This document shows, piece by piece, positions 1 to 9,367 of a DNA stretch of 64,000 nucleotides (within the stretch, counting starts at the first letter, position 1; every line of letters begins with the position of its first letter). The stretch lies in assembly GCF_024198175.1 (NCBI RefSeq), contig NZ_JAJVKV010000022.1, positions 62,001 through 126,000 of the forward strand, given 5' to 3'. The notes beneath the pieces are model-generated. The model was not told where the DNA came from, searched no databases, and worked only from the letters and a program-made list of their open reading frames with translations. This DNA comes from Pyxidicoccus xibeiensis (GTDB taxonomy: Bacteria > Myxococcota > Myxococcia > Myxococcales > Myxococcaceae). The translations under genes were made by a program, and so were the position numbers.

Positions 1-2452
<2,452 letters not shown>

Positions 2453-2486
2453 AACGCATATGCCATTCGTGCATCCTTGCGGCCGC

Positions 2487-3080
2487 ATGCGAATCCTCCA
2501 CACCCTGACGCTCACCGCGGCGCTCGCCGTCACCCCGGCGCTCGCCGCGGGCAGCAAGCCCTCCACCCCGGCCCCCAAGGCCGAGACTCCCACGGAGAAG
2601 AAGCCCATGTCCTTCCACGACCTGTCCGCCAACCGCCTCGACGGCAAGCCCGAGCCGCTCTCCAGCTACCAGGGGAAGGTCGTCCTGGTGGTGAACACCG
2701 CCTCCGAGTGTGGGTACACGCCGCAGTACGCGGGCCTGGAGAAGCTGTACCAGGAGTACAAGGACAAGGGCGTGGTGGTGGTGGGCTTCCCCTCCAACGA
2801 CTTCGGAGGCCAGGAGCCGGGCAGCGCGGAGGAAATCAAGAAGTTCTGCGAGCTGCGCTACAAGGTGACCTTCCCCATGTTCGAGAAGGTGAAGACGAAG
2901 GGGGAGGGACAGTCGCCCGTCTACGCGTTCCTCGCGAAGAACCACCCGGCGCCCAAGTGGAACTTCCACAAGTACGTGGTGGGCAAGGACGGCCAGGTGA
3001 AGGCGGCCTTCCCCAGCTCGGTGACGCCGGACAGCGCCGAGCTGAAGACGGCCATCGACGGCGCGCTGTCGCAGAAGTAG
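2487..3080 (+). CDS. Secreted glutathione peroxidase family protein
   Basis: Thiol peroxidase of the GPx family, about 197 aa, reducing hydroperoxides, probably with thioredoxin as donor as for most bacterial cysteine-type members (family knowledge). The motif NTASECGYTPQY carries the peroxidatic residue as Cys rather than selenocysteine. FGGQEPGS gives the conserved Gln and KWNFHKYVV the conserved Trp and Asn of the catalytic tetrad. The ATG at 2487 is chosen because it starts directly at a signal peptide (MRILHTLTLTAALAVTPALA) with an Ala-Leu-Ala cleavage site; an in-frame ATG at 2460 would add nine residues in front of it. The gene begins 34 bases after the uvrA stop and may be read with it. 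Export to the periplasm is predicted from the leader. Confidence 0.9.
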   Translation: MRILHTLTLTAALAVTPALAAGSKPSTPAPKAETPTEKKPMSFHDLSANRLDGKPEPLSSYQGKVVLVVNTASECGYTPQYAGLEKLYQEYKDKGVVVVGFPSNDFGGQEPGSAEEIKKFCELRYKVTFPMFEKVKTKGEGQSPVYAFLAKNHPAPKWNFHKYVVGKDGQVKAAFPSSVTPDSAELKTAIDGALSQK

Positions 3081-3252
3081 CCGGCCCCATCGGGCGCCGC
3101 CCCGGCAGCCCGCCGCGTGGCGTCCGAAGGGAGTCGTGGAGGCTGACGCACCGCCTCCCGTCCTCATGTCGTGCGGCCATGGCGGGTGGCGTGGCCCGGG
3201 TGCGAAGGCGCGCCCATCCTGAGAGCGGACCTTGCCAGTGGGGAGGGGCCGC

Positions 3253-4254
3253 ATGGCCTTCGCATCGACGCCGGACGTGGACACGTGGGAGGAGGCCTGG
3301 CCGGAGCTTCCGCTGGAGGAGTGGAAGGACAGCCAGGCCACGCTGCACCGGTACCTCCAGGTCCTCGGCAAGGTGAAGCTCGCGCTGACGCCGCCGGAGA
3401 ACCACTGGTGGAACGTGGCGTTCCGCGTGACGGCGCGGGGCCTGACGACGGGCCTCATGCCCTTCGGCGATGGCGCCTTCGAGGTGGACTGCGACTTCCA
3501 GGTGCATGAGCTGCACTTCCGGACGAGCGGGGGCGAGACGCGGGTGCTGGGGCTGGACTCGCGGCCCGTGGCGGACTTCTACCGGGACGTGATGGCGCTG
3601 CTCCACTCGCTCGGCATCGAGGTGCGCATCTGGGAGACGCCGGTGGAGATTCCAGACGACACGACGCCCTTCAGCGAGGACCGGCACCACGCCACCTACC
3701 AGCCGGAGTACGTGTACCGGTGGTGGCGGGCGATGCTGCAGGCGAGCCTGGTGCTGGAGGAGTTCCGGGCACGCTTCACCGGCAAGTGCAGTCCGGTGCA
3801 CTTCTTCTGGGGGAGCTGCGACCTGGCGGTGACGCGCTTCTCCGGCCGCCCCGCGCCGGAGCGTCCCGGGGCGGACGCCATCACCCGCGAGGCGTACTGC
3901 GAGGAGGTGTGCAGCGCCGGCTTCTGGCCGGGCACGTCGCAGTCGAAGGGGGCGGCCTTCTACTGCTACGCCGCCCCGGAGCCGGAGGGCTTCTCCACCG
4001 CGGACATCCGCGCGGCGGGAGGCTGGTACGACGCGGGCTTCAAGGAGTACCTGCTGGCCTATGACGACGTGAGACGGGCCCGGGCGCCGAGGGCCTTCCT
4101 GCTCGACTTCCTCCAGGGCACGTATGACGCCTGCGCGGACCTGGGCGGCTGGGAGCGCGCGCGGCTGGAGCGGCCCCTGGTGCTGCCCGAGCGGCGCGCG
4201 GTACAGGAGGGGACGGCCACGCTCCCGGAGCAGCCCCCGGTGCCGGTGGGCTAG
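3253..4254 (+). CDS. DUF5996-like protein of unknown function
   Basis: A 333 aa soluble protein with no signal peptide or membrane segment. The N-terminal block (ATLHRYLQVLGKVKLAL, then NHWWNV and RGLTTGLMPFGDGAF) and the later HFFWGSCDLAVTRFSGR block match my memory of DUF5996 family proteins, whose function is unknown. The ATG at 3253 is preceded by a G-rich ribosome site (ggggagggg, about 5 bases upstream); an in-frame ATG at 3232 lacks this. It is aromatic-rich (many Trp, His and Tyr), which could suggest a ligand pocket, but no catalytic motif was identified. It stands alone between the GPx gene and a convergent gene on the other strand, with only 15 bases between the stop codons. Confidence 0.8.
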   Translation: MAFASTPDVDTWEEAWPELPLEEWKDSQATLHRYLQVLGKVKLALTPPENHWWNVAFRVTARGLTTGLMPFGDGAFEVDCDFQVHELHFRTSGGETRVLGLDSRPVADFYRDVMALLHSLGIEVRIWETPVEIPDDTTPFSEDRHHATYQPEYVYRWWRAMLQASLVLEEFRARFTGKCSPVHFFWGSCDLAVTRFSGRPAPERPGADAITREAYCEEVCSAGFWPGTSQSKGAAFYCYAAPEPEGFSTADIRAAGGWYDAGFKEYLLAYDDVRRARAPRAFLLDFLQGTYDACADLGGWERARLERPLVLPERRAVQEGTATLPEQPPVPVG

Positions 4255-4269
4255 CGGCCGCGGCCTTCT

Positions 4270-4770
4270 TCAGTCCATGGGCGGCAGCACGGGCAGGCCG
4301 TGCTTGAGCTTGAGCTTCATCCTGCCCTCGGTGCGCGCCAGGGTGAGCGCGAGCCGGGCGCGCTTCTCCGGCGGCAAGTCCCTGGCGAGCGCCTGGTACA
4401 TCTCCTTGTCGAGCACGGCGATGCGCTCGCGGGCCTCGAAGGCGCGCTGCGCGGCCGCGTCCACCTGGGCCAGGGCCGCGCTGTCACCCTGGGTGGCCTG
4501 GTGGAGGAGGCGCGCGGCGTCGCGCACCTGCTCGCGCAGGGGGCGGCGCTTCTCGTCGAACCCGCGCAGGGTGGCCTCCATCTTCAGGGCCTGCGCGTTG
4601 TCCAGCTCCAGCGCGTCTGACAGCTCCAGCACCTGCCGCAGCCGCTGCCGCTTCTCCGAGCGCTCCAGGCGCTCCGCCTCGCGCCCCTCCTTGCGCTCCT
4701 CACGAGGGGACGCCCCGGCCAGCAGGGGCAGCAGGCTCAGGGCCAGCACGGTGGTGCGCAGGGGCTTCAT
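4270..4770 (-). CDS. Spy/CpxP-like periplasmic helical protein
   Basis: A 166 aa exported protein: a short signal peptide (MKPLRTTVLALSLLPLLAGA) is followed by an almost entirely helical, highly charged chain rich in Arg, Glu, Leu and Gln, ending MKLKLKHGLPVLPPMD. This fits the Spy/CpxP/zinc-resistance (LTxxQ-related) class of periplasmic chaperones or metal sensors, though a canonical LTxxQ motif is not clear. It is the last gene of a three-gene minus-strand unit, starting 5 bases after the stop of the anti-sigma gene, which is the arrangement of envelope-stress or metal-stress ECF modules (CnrX/CnrH-like logic, inference). The start at 4770 is chosen because it begins the signal peptide; the longer upstream frame is a shadow of the anti-sigma gene. 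Confidence 0.75.
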   Translation of the reverse strand: MKPLRTTVLALSLLPLLAGASPREERKEGREAERLERSEKRQRLRQVLELSDALELDNAQALKMEATLRGFDEKRRPLREQVRDAARLLHQATQGDSAALAQVDAAAQRAFEARERIAVLDKEMYQALARDLPPEKRARLALTLARTEGRMKLKLKHGLPVLPPMD

Positions 4771-4775
4771 CGTCC

Positions 4776-5303
4776 TCACAGCGTCTCTCCCAGGTTGAAG
4801 TCGGGGTCCTCTTCCAGGTCCTCGAGCAGGTCCTCGCCATCGGGCTCCACCTCGTCCAGCGGCTCCAGTCCGGCCCACGCCTCGAAGGCGGCCAGCGTCT
4901 CCGCGTCCACCTCGGGCGCGGGCGGCGCCGTCACCGTCTCCGTCTCCGGGGTGGGCGTCAGGACGCCGGACTTCCGGACGAGGTCCGGCACCAGCAGCAT
5001 GAGGGCCACCACGGCCGCGGCGGCCACCAGCGAGCCGAGCGTCCGCCGCCGCAGCCCGCGGTGCTGCTCGTCGCGCCGCCAGGCGGCCAGCGTGCGCCGG
5101 GGCACCGCGTCCAGCTCGGTCTTCTCCTCGGCGGAGAGCGGGGGCAGCTCCGCCAGGCCGAGGACGCTCACGGTGGACGCGACGGCCTCGCGGCAGCCGT
5201 CACACGTCCTCACGTGCTGGGAGACGCGGGCCGTCTCGGCGGTCTCCAGGCCGCCAGTGGCGAAGACATCCAACAACACCTCGTAGTCAGGGCACGCGGC
5301 CAT
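4776..5303 (-). CDS. Zinc-finger (zf-HC2) transmembrane anti-sigma factor
   Basis: A 175 aa membrane-anchored anti-sigma factor. The N-terminal cytoplasmic part carries the HxxxCxxC zinc-binding ASD motif (QHVRTCDGCREA), the known sigma-binding fold. A single membrane helix follows (LGSLVAAAAVVALMLLVPDL). The periplasmic tail is short and strikingly acidic, ending in a Glu/Asp-rich stretch (EDLLEDLEEDPDF). The start ATG shares one base with the TGA stop of the sigma gene (tgatg at 5301-5305 read on the minus strand), so the two are probably translationally coupled. It presumably sequesters that sigma factor at the inner membrane, with release triggered through the periplasmic tail or the following Spy-like protein (inference). 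Confidence 0.88.
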   Translation of the reverse strand: MAACPDYEVLLDVFATGGLETAETARVSQHVRTCDGCREAVASTVSVLGLAELPPLSAEEKTELDAVPRRTLAAWRRDEQHRGLRRRTLGSLVAAAAVVALMLLVPDLVRKSGVLTPTPETETVTAPPAPEVDAETLAAFEAWAGLEPLDEVEPDGEDLLEDLEEDPDFNLGETL

Positions 5304-5908
5304 CAGCTCTTCTCCTCGGGCGCGCCCACCAGCGCCTTGAGGCGCTTCACCGCGTGGTGGAACTGCACCTTCGCATTGTTCTCGGTGATTCGAAGCGTCT
5401 GGGCGATGTCGCGGAACGACAGCCCGCCGTCCAGCCGCAGCGTCAGCACCTCGCGCTGGCGGCGCGGCAGGGCCAGCACGGCGGCACGCACCTGTTGCTC
5501 GCGCTCGGCGCGCTCCAGGCCTTCCTGGGCGGACTCGCGCGAGTCCGGGGCCACGTCTTCCGGCGCGGCCTCCACCAGCATGGGCCGCCACCGCTGCCCC
5601 TGGCGTGCGTGGTTCTTCGCCAGGTTGAGGGCGATGCGCACCAGCCACGCGCGGAAGGGCGCCGGCCCGGAGGGCGAGAAGCGGGCGAAGACGCGGCGCG
5701 AGGCCTCCAGCGCGCGCAGGAAGGCGCTCTGCACCAGGTCCGCCGCGTCCTCGGGGCGCGACGTGTAGCGCCGCACCAGCGAGAAGACGAGCGCCCGGTG
5801 CCGCATCACCAGCACGTCGAAGGCCGCCGGCTCGCCGTCCAGGAAGACGCGGCACAGCTCCTCGTCCGAAGCCCGCGCCAGCCCCGAGCGCGCCACCCGC
5901 GCGGGCAT
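5303..5908 (-). CDS. ECF-type RNA polymerase sigma factor
   Basis: A 201 aa extracytoplasmic-function sigma factor. Region 2 (FDVLVMRHRALVFSLVRRYTS, then DAADLVQSAFLRALE) recognises the -10 element, and region 4 (LPRRQREVLTLRLDGGLSF, followed by the helix-turn-helix IAQTLRITENNAKVQ) recognises the -35. No sigma 1.1 or region 3 is present, as expected for ECF factors. The ATG at 5908 gives a normal length; a longer upstream frame lacks region 2-like sequence. It is first in an operon with an HxxxCxxC anti-sigma and a Spy-like periplasmic protein. The upstream 200 bases hold no unambiguous GAAC-type autoregulatory promoter, although a GGAACC lies about 85 bases upstream on the coding strand. 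Confidence 0.92.
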   Translation of the reverse strand: MPARVARSGLARASDEELCRVFLDGEPAAFDVLVMRHRALVFSLVRRYTSRPEDAADLVQSAFLRALEASRRVFARFSPSGPAPFRAWLVRIALNLAKNHARQGQRWRPMLVEAAPEDVAPDSRESAQEGLERAEREQQVRAAVLALPRRQREVLTLRLDGGLSFRDIAQTLRITENNAKVQFHHAVKRLKALVGAPEEKS

Positions 5909-6117
5909 CGCCACCACCCGTCCGCCTGTCTCCCTGGGGCTCACACCCGTCCAACCCCCGAACCGGCCAAAGGTTATCTTCCCGTCGTCCGTGGTTCCGG
6001 CTTTACGGATTGTGCAGGAAATCCGGCACGTTGGGTGGGCGAGCGGGCAGGGGGGCGGTTGCTGGCGGCCGGGGGGCGTGGCCACAATGGGCCGTTGGCT
6101 GCGATTACGGAGCGGGA

Positions 6118-6696
6118 ATGGTGACGGAAGGTTCTGGCTCTCGCATCAAGGGTGGGGTGCTCATCTCCCGGTTGAACATGCTGCGCCAGCATGGCGGGCA
6201 GGTTCGCGTGGACGACGTGCTGCGGCGGCTTCCTCCCGAGGACCAGGCGGTGCTGCGGAAGATGATTCTTCCGATTGCCTGGTATCCGCTGGAGCTCAAC
6301 CTGCGGCTGGACACGGCCATCGCGGAGGTGATGTCGCCGGAGGACAAGCGCAGGGCCTTCGTCGACATGGGCCGGGCGTCGGCGGAGGAGGCGCTGCATG
6401 GCGCGCAGCACGTCTTCGTGCGGCCGGGGGACCCGCAGTTCCTGCTGAGCCAGGCACCGCAAATCTATCGCTTCTATTACGCGGTGGGCTCGCGGACCTA
6501 CGAGCGGGCGGGCGAGCGGGCCGCGGTGCTGCGCACGTTCGGCGCGGAGAACGTCACGGAGACGGACTGCCTGACCATCATCGGCTGGCACGAGCGGGCG
6601 GTGGAGCTGTCGGGAGGGCGGGCGGTGAACATCTCCCATCCCCAGTGCCGGGCACGGGGCGCGCCGCACTGCGAATACCACGTGGCGTGGCACTAG
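6118..6696 (+). CDS. TIGR02265/DUF2378-type myxobacterial protein
   Basis: A 192 aa cytoplasmic protein with no membrane segment. It resembles the Myxococcus paralogous family TIGR02265 (DUF2378): a helical N-terminus, a central WYPLELNLRLD block and a C-terminal domain ending in a sequence typical of V4R/4-vinyl-reductase-like folds (NISHPQCRARGAPHCEYHVAWH, given here in part as HPQCRARGAPHC). The two Cys and His residues at that end resemble those that bind a ligand or metal in V4R proteins, but no role is established. Start ATG 6118 is followed at once by a GTG at 6121 that could also serve. It is a single gene, convergent with the peroxiredoxin gene. Confidence 0.7.
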   Translation: MVTEGSGSRIKGGVLISRLNMLRQHGGQVRVDDVLRRLPPEDQAVLRKMILPIAWYPLELNLRLDTAIAEVMSPEDKRRAFVDMGRASAEEALHGAQHVFVRPGDPQFLLSQAPQIYRFYYAVGSRTYERAGERAAVLRTFGAENVTETDCLTIIGWHERAVELSGGRAVNISHPQCRARGAPHCEYHVAWH

Positions 6697-6720
6697 GGCG
6701 CCGGGTGCCGGGCCCCGGCC

Positions 6721-7188
6721 TCAGGCGGATGGGCCGGGCAGCGGGTTGGCGCGCAGGTAGCGGAGCACATCGTCGAGGTGGCGGTAGACGCGCATCTCGT
6801 GGCGGATGACGTGCTCGATGCGGCCGTGCGGGTCGATGATGAAGGTGATGCGGCGGTCCACGTTGAGCACGGGCCAGAGCGCGTCATAGGCGCGGCTGAT
6901 GGCGCGGTCCTCGTCGCCGAGGAGGGCGAAGTGGATGGCCTCCTTCTGGGCGAACTCGCACTGGGTGCGCTGCGTGTCCACGGAGACGCCCACGAGCTCG
7001 GCGCCCAGCTCCTTGAGGAGCTGGTGGTTGTCGCGGAACGCGCGGTTCTCGATGGTGCAGCCGATGGTAAAGGCCTTGGGGAAGAAGAACAGCACCACGC
7101 GGCGCCCGCGCAGGGAGGACAGCCGTAGGGGGGCGCCCTGACAGTCGGTGGCGTTGAAGTCCGGCGCGGAGTCTCCGACAGCAGGCAT
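6721..7188 (-). CDS. BCP/AhpC-type peroxiredoxin, probably 1-Cys
   Basis: A 155 aa thioredoxin-fold peroxidase. The motif FFFPKAFTIGCTIENRAF contains the peroxidatic Cys in a P-x4-x-C setting typical of the PrxQ/BCP group, and GDSAPDFNATDCQG is the usual N-terminal strand. In many BCP proteins a resolving Cys follows five residues after the peroxidatic one; here that position is not Cys, so resolution must use the other Cys residues (C15, or the one in RTQCEF) or an external thiol. It detoxifies peroxides in the cytoplasm. The ATG at 7188 opens the family N-terminus directly. It is monocistronic and convergent with the upstream gene (24 bases between stops). Confidence 0.88.
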   Translation of the reverse strand: MPAVGDSAPDFNATDCQGAPLRLSSLRGRRVVLFFFPKAFTIGCTIENRAFRDNHQLLKELGAELVGVSVDTQRTQCEFAQKEAIHFALLGDEDRAISRAYDALWPVLNVDRRITFIIDPHGRIEHVIRHEMRVYRHLDDVLRYLRANPLPGPSA

Positions 7189-7419
7189 TCCGAAGGGTCC
7201 CTTCCTGGATGGGCCGAGGGTGTCTCACCCCTACCACGTTTCAGCGGCGGAACCGTTTCCGGGGATGCTCGACTGGAGGGTGGTGGCGCGGGCGGCGCGG
7301 GGTATCGGACGGCTGCCCTGTCCCAAGGTGTCGGGCGGCACGAGTGCCTGGGGCTGGTGGGTGGCTCGCATCGTCTCCAAGGACTGCGAGGAAGCGCTTG
7401 AGCGCGCGGGCGTCATGGT

Positions 7420-8124
7420 TTGAAGTCCGAGGACGTGACAGGCCCCACTCGAGCAGAGGACGAAGAGACCGCCGCCGCCCGGAGGCACGACGACCGGCTG
7501 CGGCAGCTGGACACGGCGCGCGACGCCGCGTGGAGCTCGCTGGGCCGGCTGGAGGAAGCAGCCATCATTCCCATCATCCCGAGTGGCCCGTACTGGCCCG
7601 GCCATCGCCAGGCCTGGAGGGTCATCCACCGGGAAGGGGGGAGCACGCTGCTCGTCACGGACGGCCTCTCGGACCCGTTCATCGACAGCGAGGAGCTCAC
7701 CCCGGGCTTCGGCCTGGAGCTGGCCATCGAGACGAACGAGCCGCTGCCGGAAATCCGGAGGAGCTGGTTGCTCCGGCTGTTGCGCGAGGTGGCCGACGAA
7801 GTGGCCGAGCATGAGAGCGTGCGTGGCTGGCTGCACAAGGGGTTGATGTCGATGGAGGTCTCGGGCGAGGGCATGCCCGAGCCGCTCGTCACGAGGGAGG
7901 GGCGTGTGGCGGTGCTGCTGGGCCTCGAGTCGAGCACGCTGCCCCGGCGCTTCCCGACGCCCGCTGGACACGTGCTGCTCGTCACCATCAAGGCCCTGCT
8001 GCCGGCGGAGCTGGCGTTCATGTTGGAGCAGGGGCGCAACGGGAAGCGCGAGCTCGAACGCAGGTTCGCCGAGGGAGATACCCCGGCGCACGTGTGCCGC
8101 TCGTGGCGCAAGTCCGTGGTGTGA
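7420..8124 (+). CDS. Suppressor-of-fused (SUFU)-like domain protein
   Basis: A soluble protein of about 234 aa. The stretch GGSTLLVTDGLSDPF followed by GFGLELAIET strongly resembles the SUFU fold found in many bacterial hypothetical proteins that are often linked to toxin immunity or contact systems. No enzyme motif is visible. The start is uncertain: the frame opens after a stop at 7399-7401, and the first candidates are TTG 7420 and GTG 7435; there is no convincing ribosome site for either. It ends 73 bases before the YcaO gene, with two inverted repeats in between, so it is probably a separate transcription unit. The SUFU assignment is from motif memory only. Confidence 0.6.
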   Translation: MKSEDVTGPTRAEDEETAAARRHDDRLRQLDTARDAAWSSLGRLEEAAIIPIIPSGPYWPGHRQAWRVIHREGGSTLLVTDGLSDPFIDSEELTPGFGLELAIETNEPLPEIRRSWLLRLLREVADEVAEHESVRGWLHKGLMSMEVSGEGMPEPLVTREGRVAVLLGLESSTLPRRFPTPAGHVLLVTIKALLPAELAFMLEQGRNGKRELERRFAEGDTPAHVCRSWRKSVV

Positions 8125-8138
8125 GCGAGCCAGCACCC

Positions 8139-8184
8139 GCGTGACGTGAAGTCACGCCGCCAGCCCGGGCCCGCGATTCGGGCT
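8139..8184. promoter_or_regulatory. Two inverted repeats upstream of the YcaO gene
   Basis: A perfect 7-base inverted repeat GCGTGAC/GTCACGC (8139-8145 and 8151-8157, 5-base loop) is followed by AGCCCG/CGGGCT (8162-8167 and 8179-8184). The second ends 13 bases before the GTG start of the YcaO gene. They could be a terminator for the SUFU-like gene, an operator, or a leader structure; no T-run follows either. Confidence 0.4.
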
Positions 8185-8197
8185 AAGGTCCGCGCCC

Positions 8198-9367
8198 GTG
8201 CGGTCAACCCGTGAAGTGGTCTTCTCGAAGGAACTCTCCGCCCGGCTGGCGCGGTCCATGGGGGTGACGCGAGTGGCGCGCGTCACCGGATTGGACAGGA
8301 CGGGAGTCGAGGTGGCGTGCGCCGTGAGGCCCGGCGGCCACGTCCTCCAGGTGTGCAACGGCAAGGGGCTCACGTACGAGGATGCGGCGTGGGGCGCGTT
8401 GCTGGAGACCGCGGAGCTGTGGGCCGCGGAGACGGTGCTTCCGGGCCGGCTGGCCTGGGGCGCCCGCGCCGAGCTGGACGGCGTGCTGGGCACGCTGTGG
8501 AGCGCGGAGGCGCTGGGGTCCGCGGGCGCACTCGTGGACGCGCGCTTGTGGGGAGACACCGTCCGGTGCGCGTGGCGCGAGGCCAGGGAGCTGCACTCGG
8601 GGAAGCCGGTCTGGGTCCCTGCCCAGGGGCTCCATGTCCCGCCACCCGGAGGGCCCGCGCTGGGCCCGGTCGCGGCGGCCTGGACGAGCAATGGCTCCGG
8701 AGCACACCCGGATGCGGAGCAGGCCCTGCTGCACGCGCTCCTGGAGGCCACCGAGAGGGACCAGCTCGCGAGAGCCCTGCCGGAGGGGTGGACGGATGAA
8801 GGCGTGCGAAGGCGCCTGTTGCGTCCGGCGGAGCTCGAACGCGCTGCACCGCGCACCGCCGCACTGGCGGAAGCGCTGAGGGAGCGAGGCTTCGGGGTGT
8901 ACCTCTTCGACGCGACGCCCTCCTCGCGCACACCGGGAGCGGTGGGGCTGCCGGTGGGCGCGGCGGTGCTGGTGGACCTGGACGAGGGACCGGTGCCGCT
9001 CACGGCGGGCTATGCCTGCGCGCTGGAGCGGGACGAGGCGCTGCTGAAGGCGCTGCTCGAGGCGGCGCAGTCGAGACTGACGGACATCCACGGAGCGCGA
9101 GAGGACGTCGAGTCGACGGACCGGGAGGCCGCGCGACAGTTCGCCGAGGCCTGCGCCCAGGTCCGTCCCAGGCGGAGCGCCGGAGACCTCCCGGACCTGG
9201 GAGCACGCGCGCGGGCTCCGGCCGGTCAGCGTGTGCGGCGCGTGCTGGCCTTGCTGAAGCAGGCGGGCTTCCACCAGGTGGCCGAGGTGGAGCTGGACTC
9301 GCCGCTGCCCGAAGTCCACGTGCGGCGGGTGGTGGTGCCGGGCATGCACATCTCGGAGCTCCTGTGA
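8198..9367 (+). CDS. YcaO-domain ATP-dependent cyclodehydratase/thioamidase
   Basis: A 389 aa YcaO enzyme. YcaO proteins phosphorylate peptide-backbone amide oxygen with ATP to make azol(in)es, amidines or, with TfuA, thioamides (established). Visible hallmarks: GKGLTYEDAAWGALLETAE near residue 65 (the GKG...A...E nucleotide motif), SNGSGAHPDAEQ followed by LLEATERD near residue 165 (the conserved SNG and ExxER Mg/ATP-binding motif), and a C-terminus ending RRVVVPGMHISELL, as in TfuA-associated members. The GTG start at 8198 has a weak AAGG about 12 bases upstream. The last codons overlap the next gene by GTGA, so YcaO and TfuA are almost certainly co-translated. No precursor peptide, protease or exporter lies beside them. 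The substrate is unknown; thioamidation of a peptide or host protein is the inferred reaction. Confidence 0.9.
   Translation: MRSTREVVFSKELSARLARSMGVTRVARVTGLDRTGVEVACAVRPGGHVLQVCNGKGLTYEDAAWGALLETAELWAAETVLPGRLAWGARAELDGVLGTLWSAEALGSAGALVDARLWGDTVRCAWREARELHSGKPVWVPAQGLHVPPPGGPALGPVAAAWTSNGSGAHPDAEQALLHALLEATERDQLARALPEGWTDEGVRRRLLRPAELERAAPRTAALAEALRERGFGVYLFDATPSSRTPGAVGLPVGAAVLVDLDEGPVPLTAGYACALERDEALLKALLEAAQSRLTDIHGAREDVESTDREAARQFAEACAQVRPRRSAGDLPDLGARARAPAGQRVRRVLALLKQAGFHQVAEVELDSPLPEVHVRRVVVPGMHISELL

Noticed and set aside
7148-7423. A 91-codon plus-strand frame across the peroxiredoxin start
   Set aside because: It overlaps the 5' end of the peroxiredoxin gene in antisense and has no ribosome site or motif.
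8125-8197. Possible RiPP precursor peptide next to YcaO
   Set aside because: Only hairpins are present; no short frame with ribosome site and leader-like sequence was found here or at 10615-10845.
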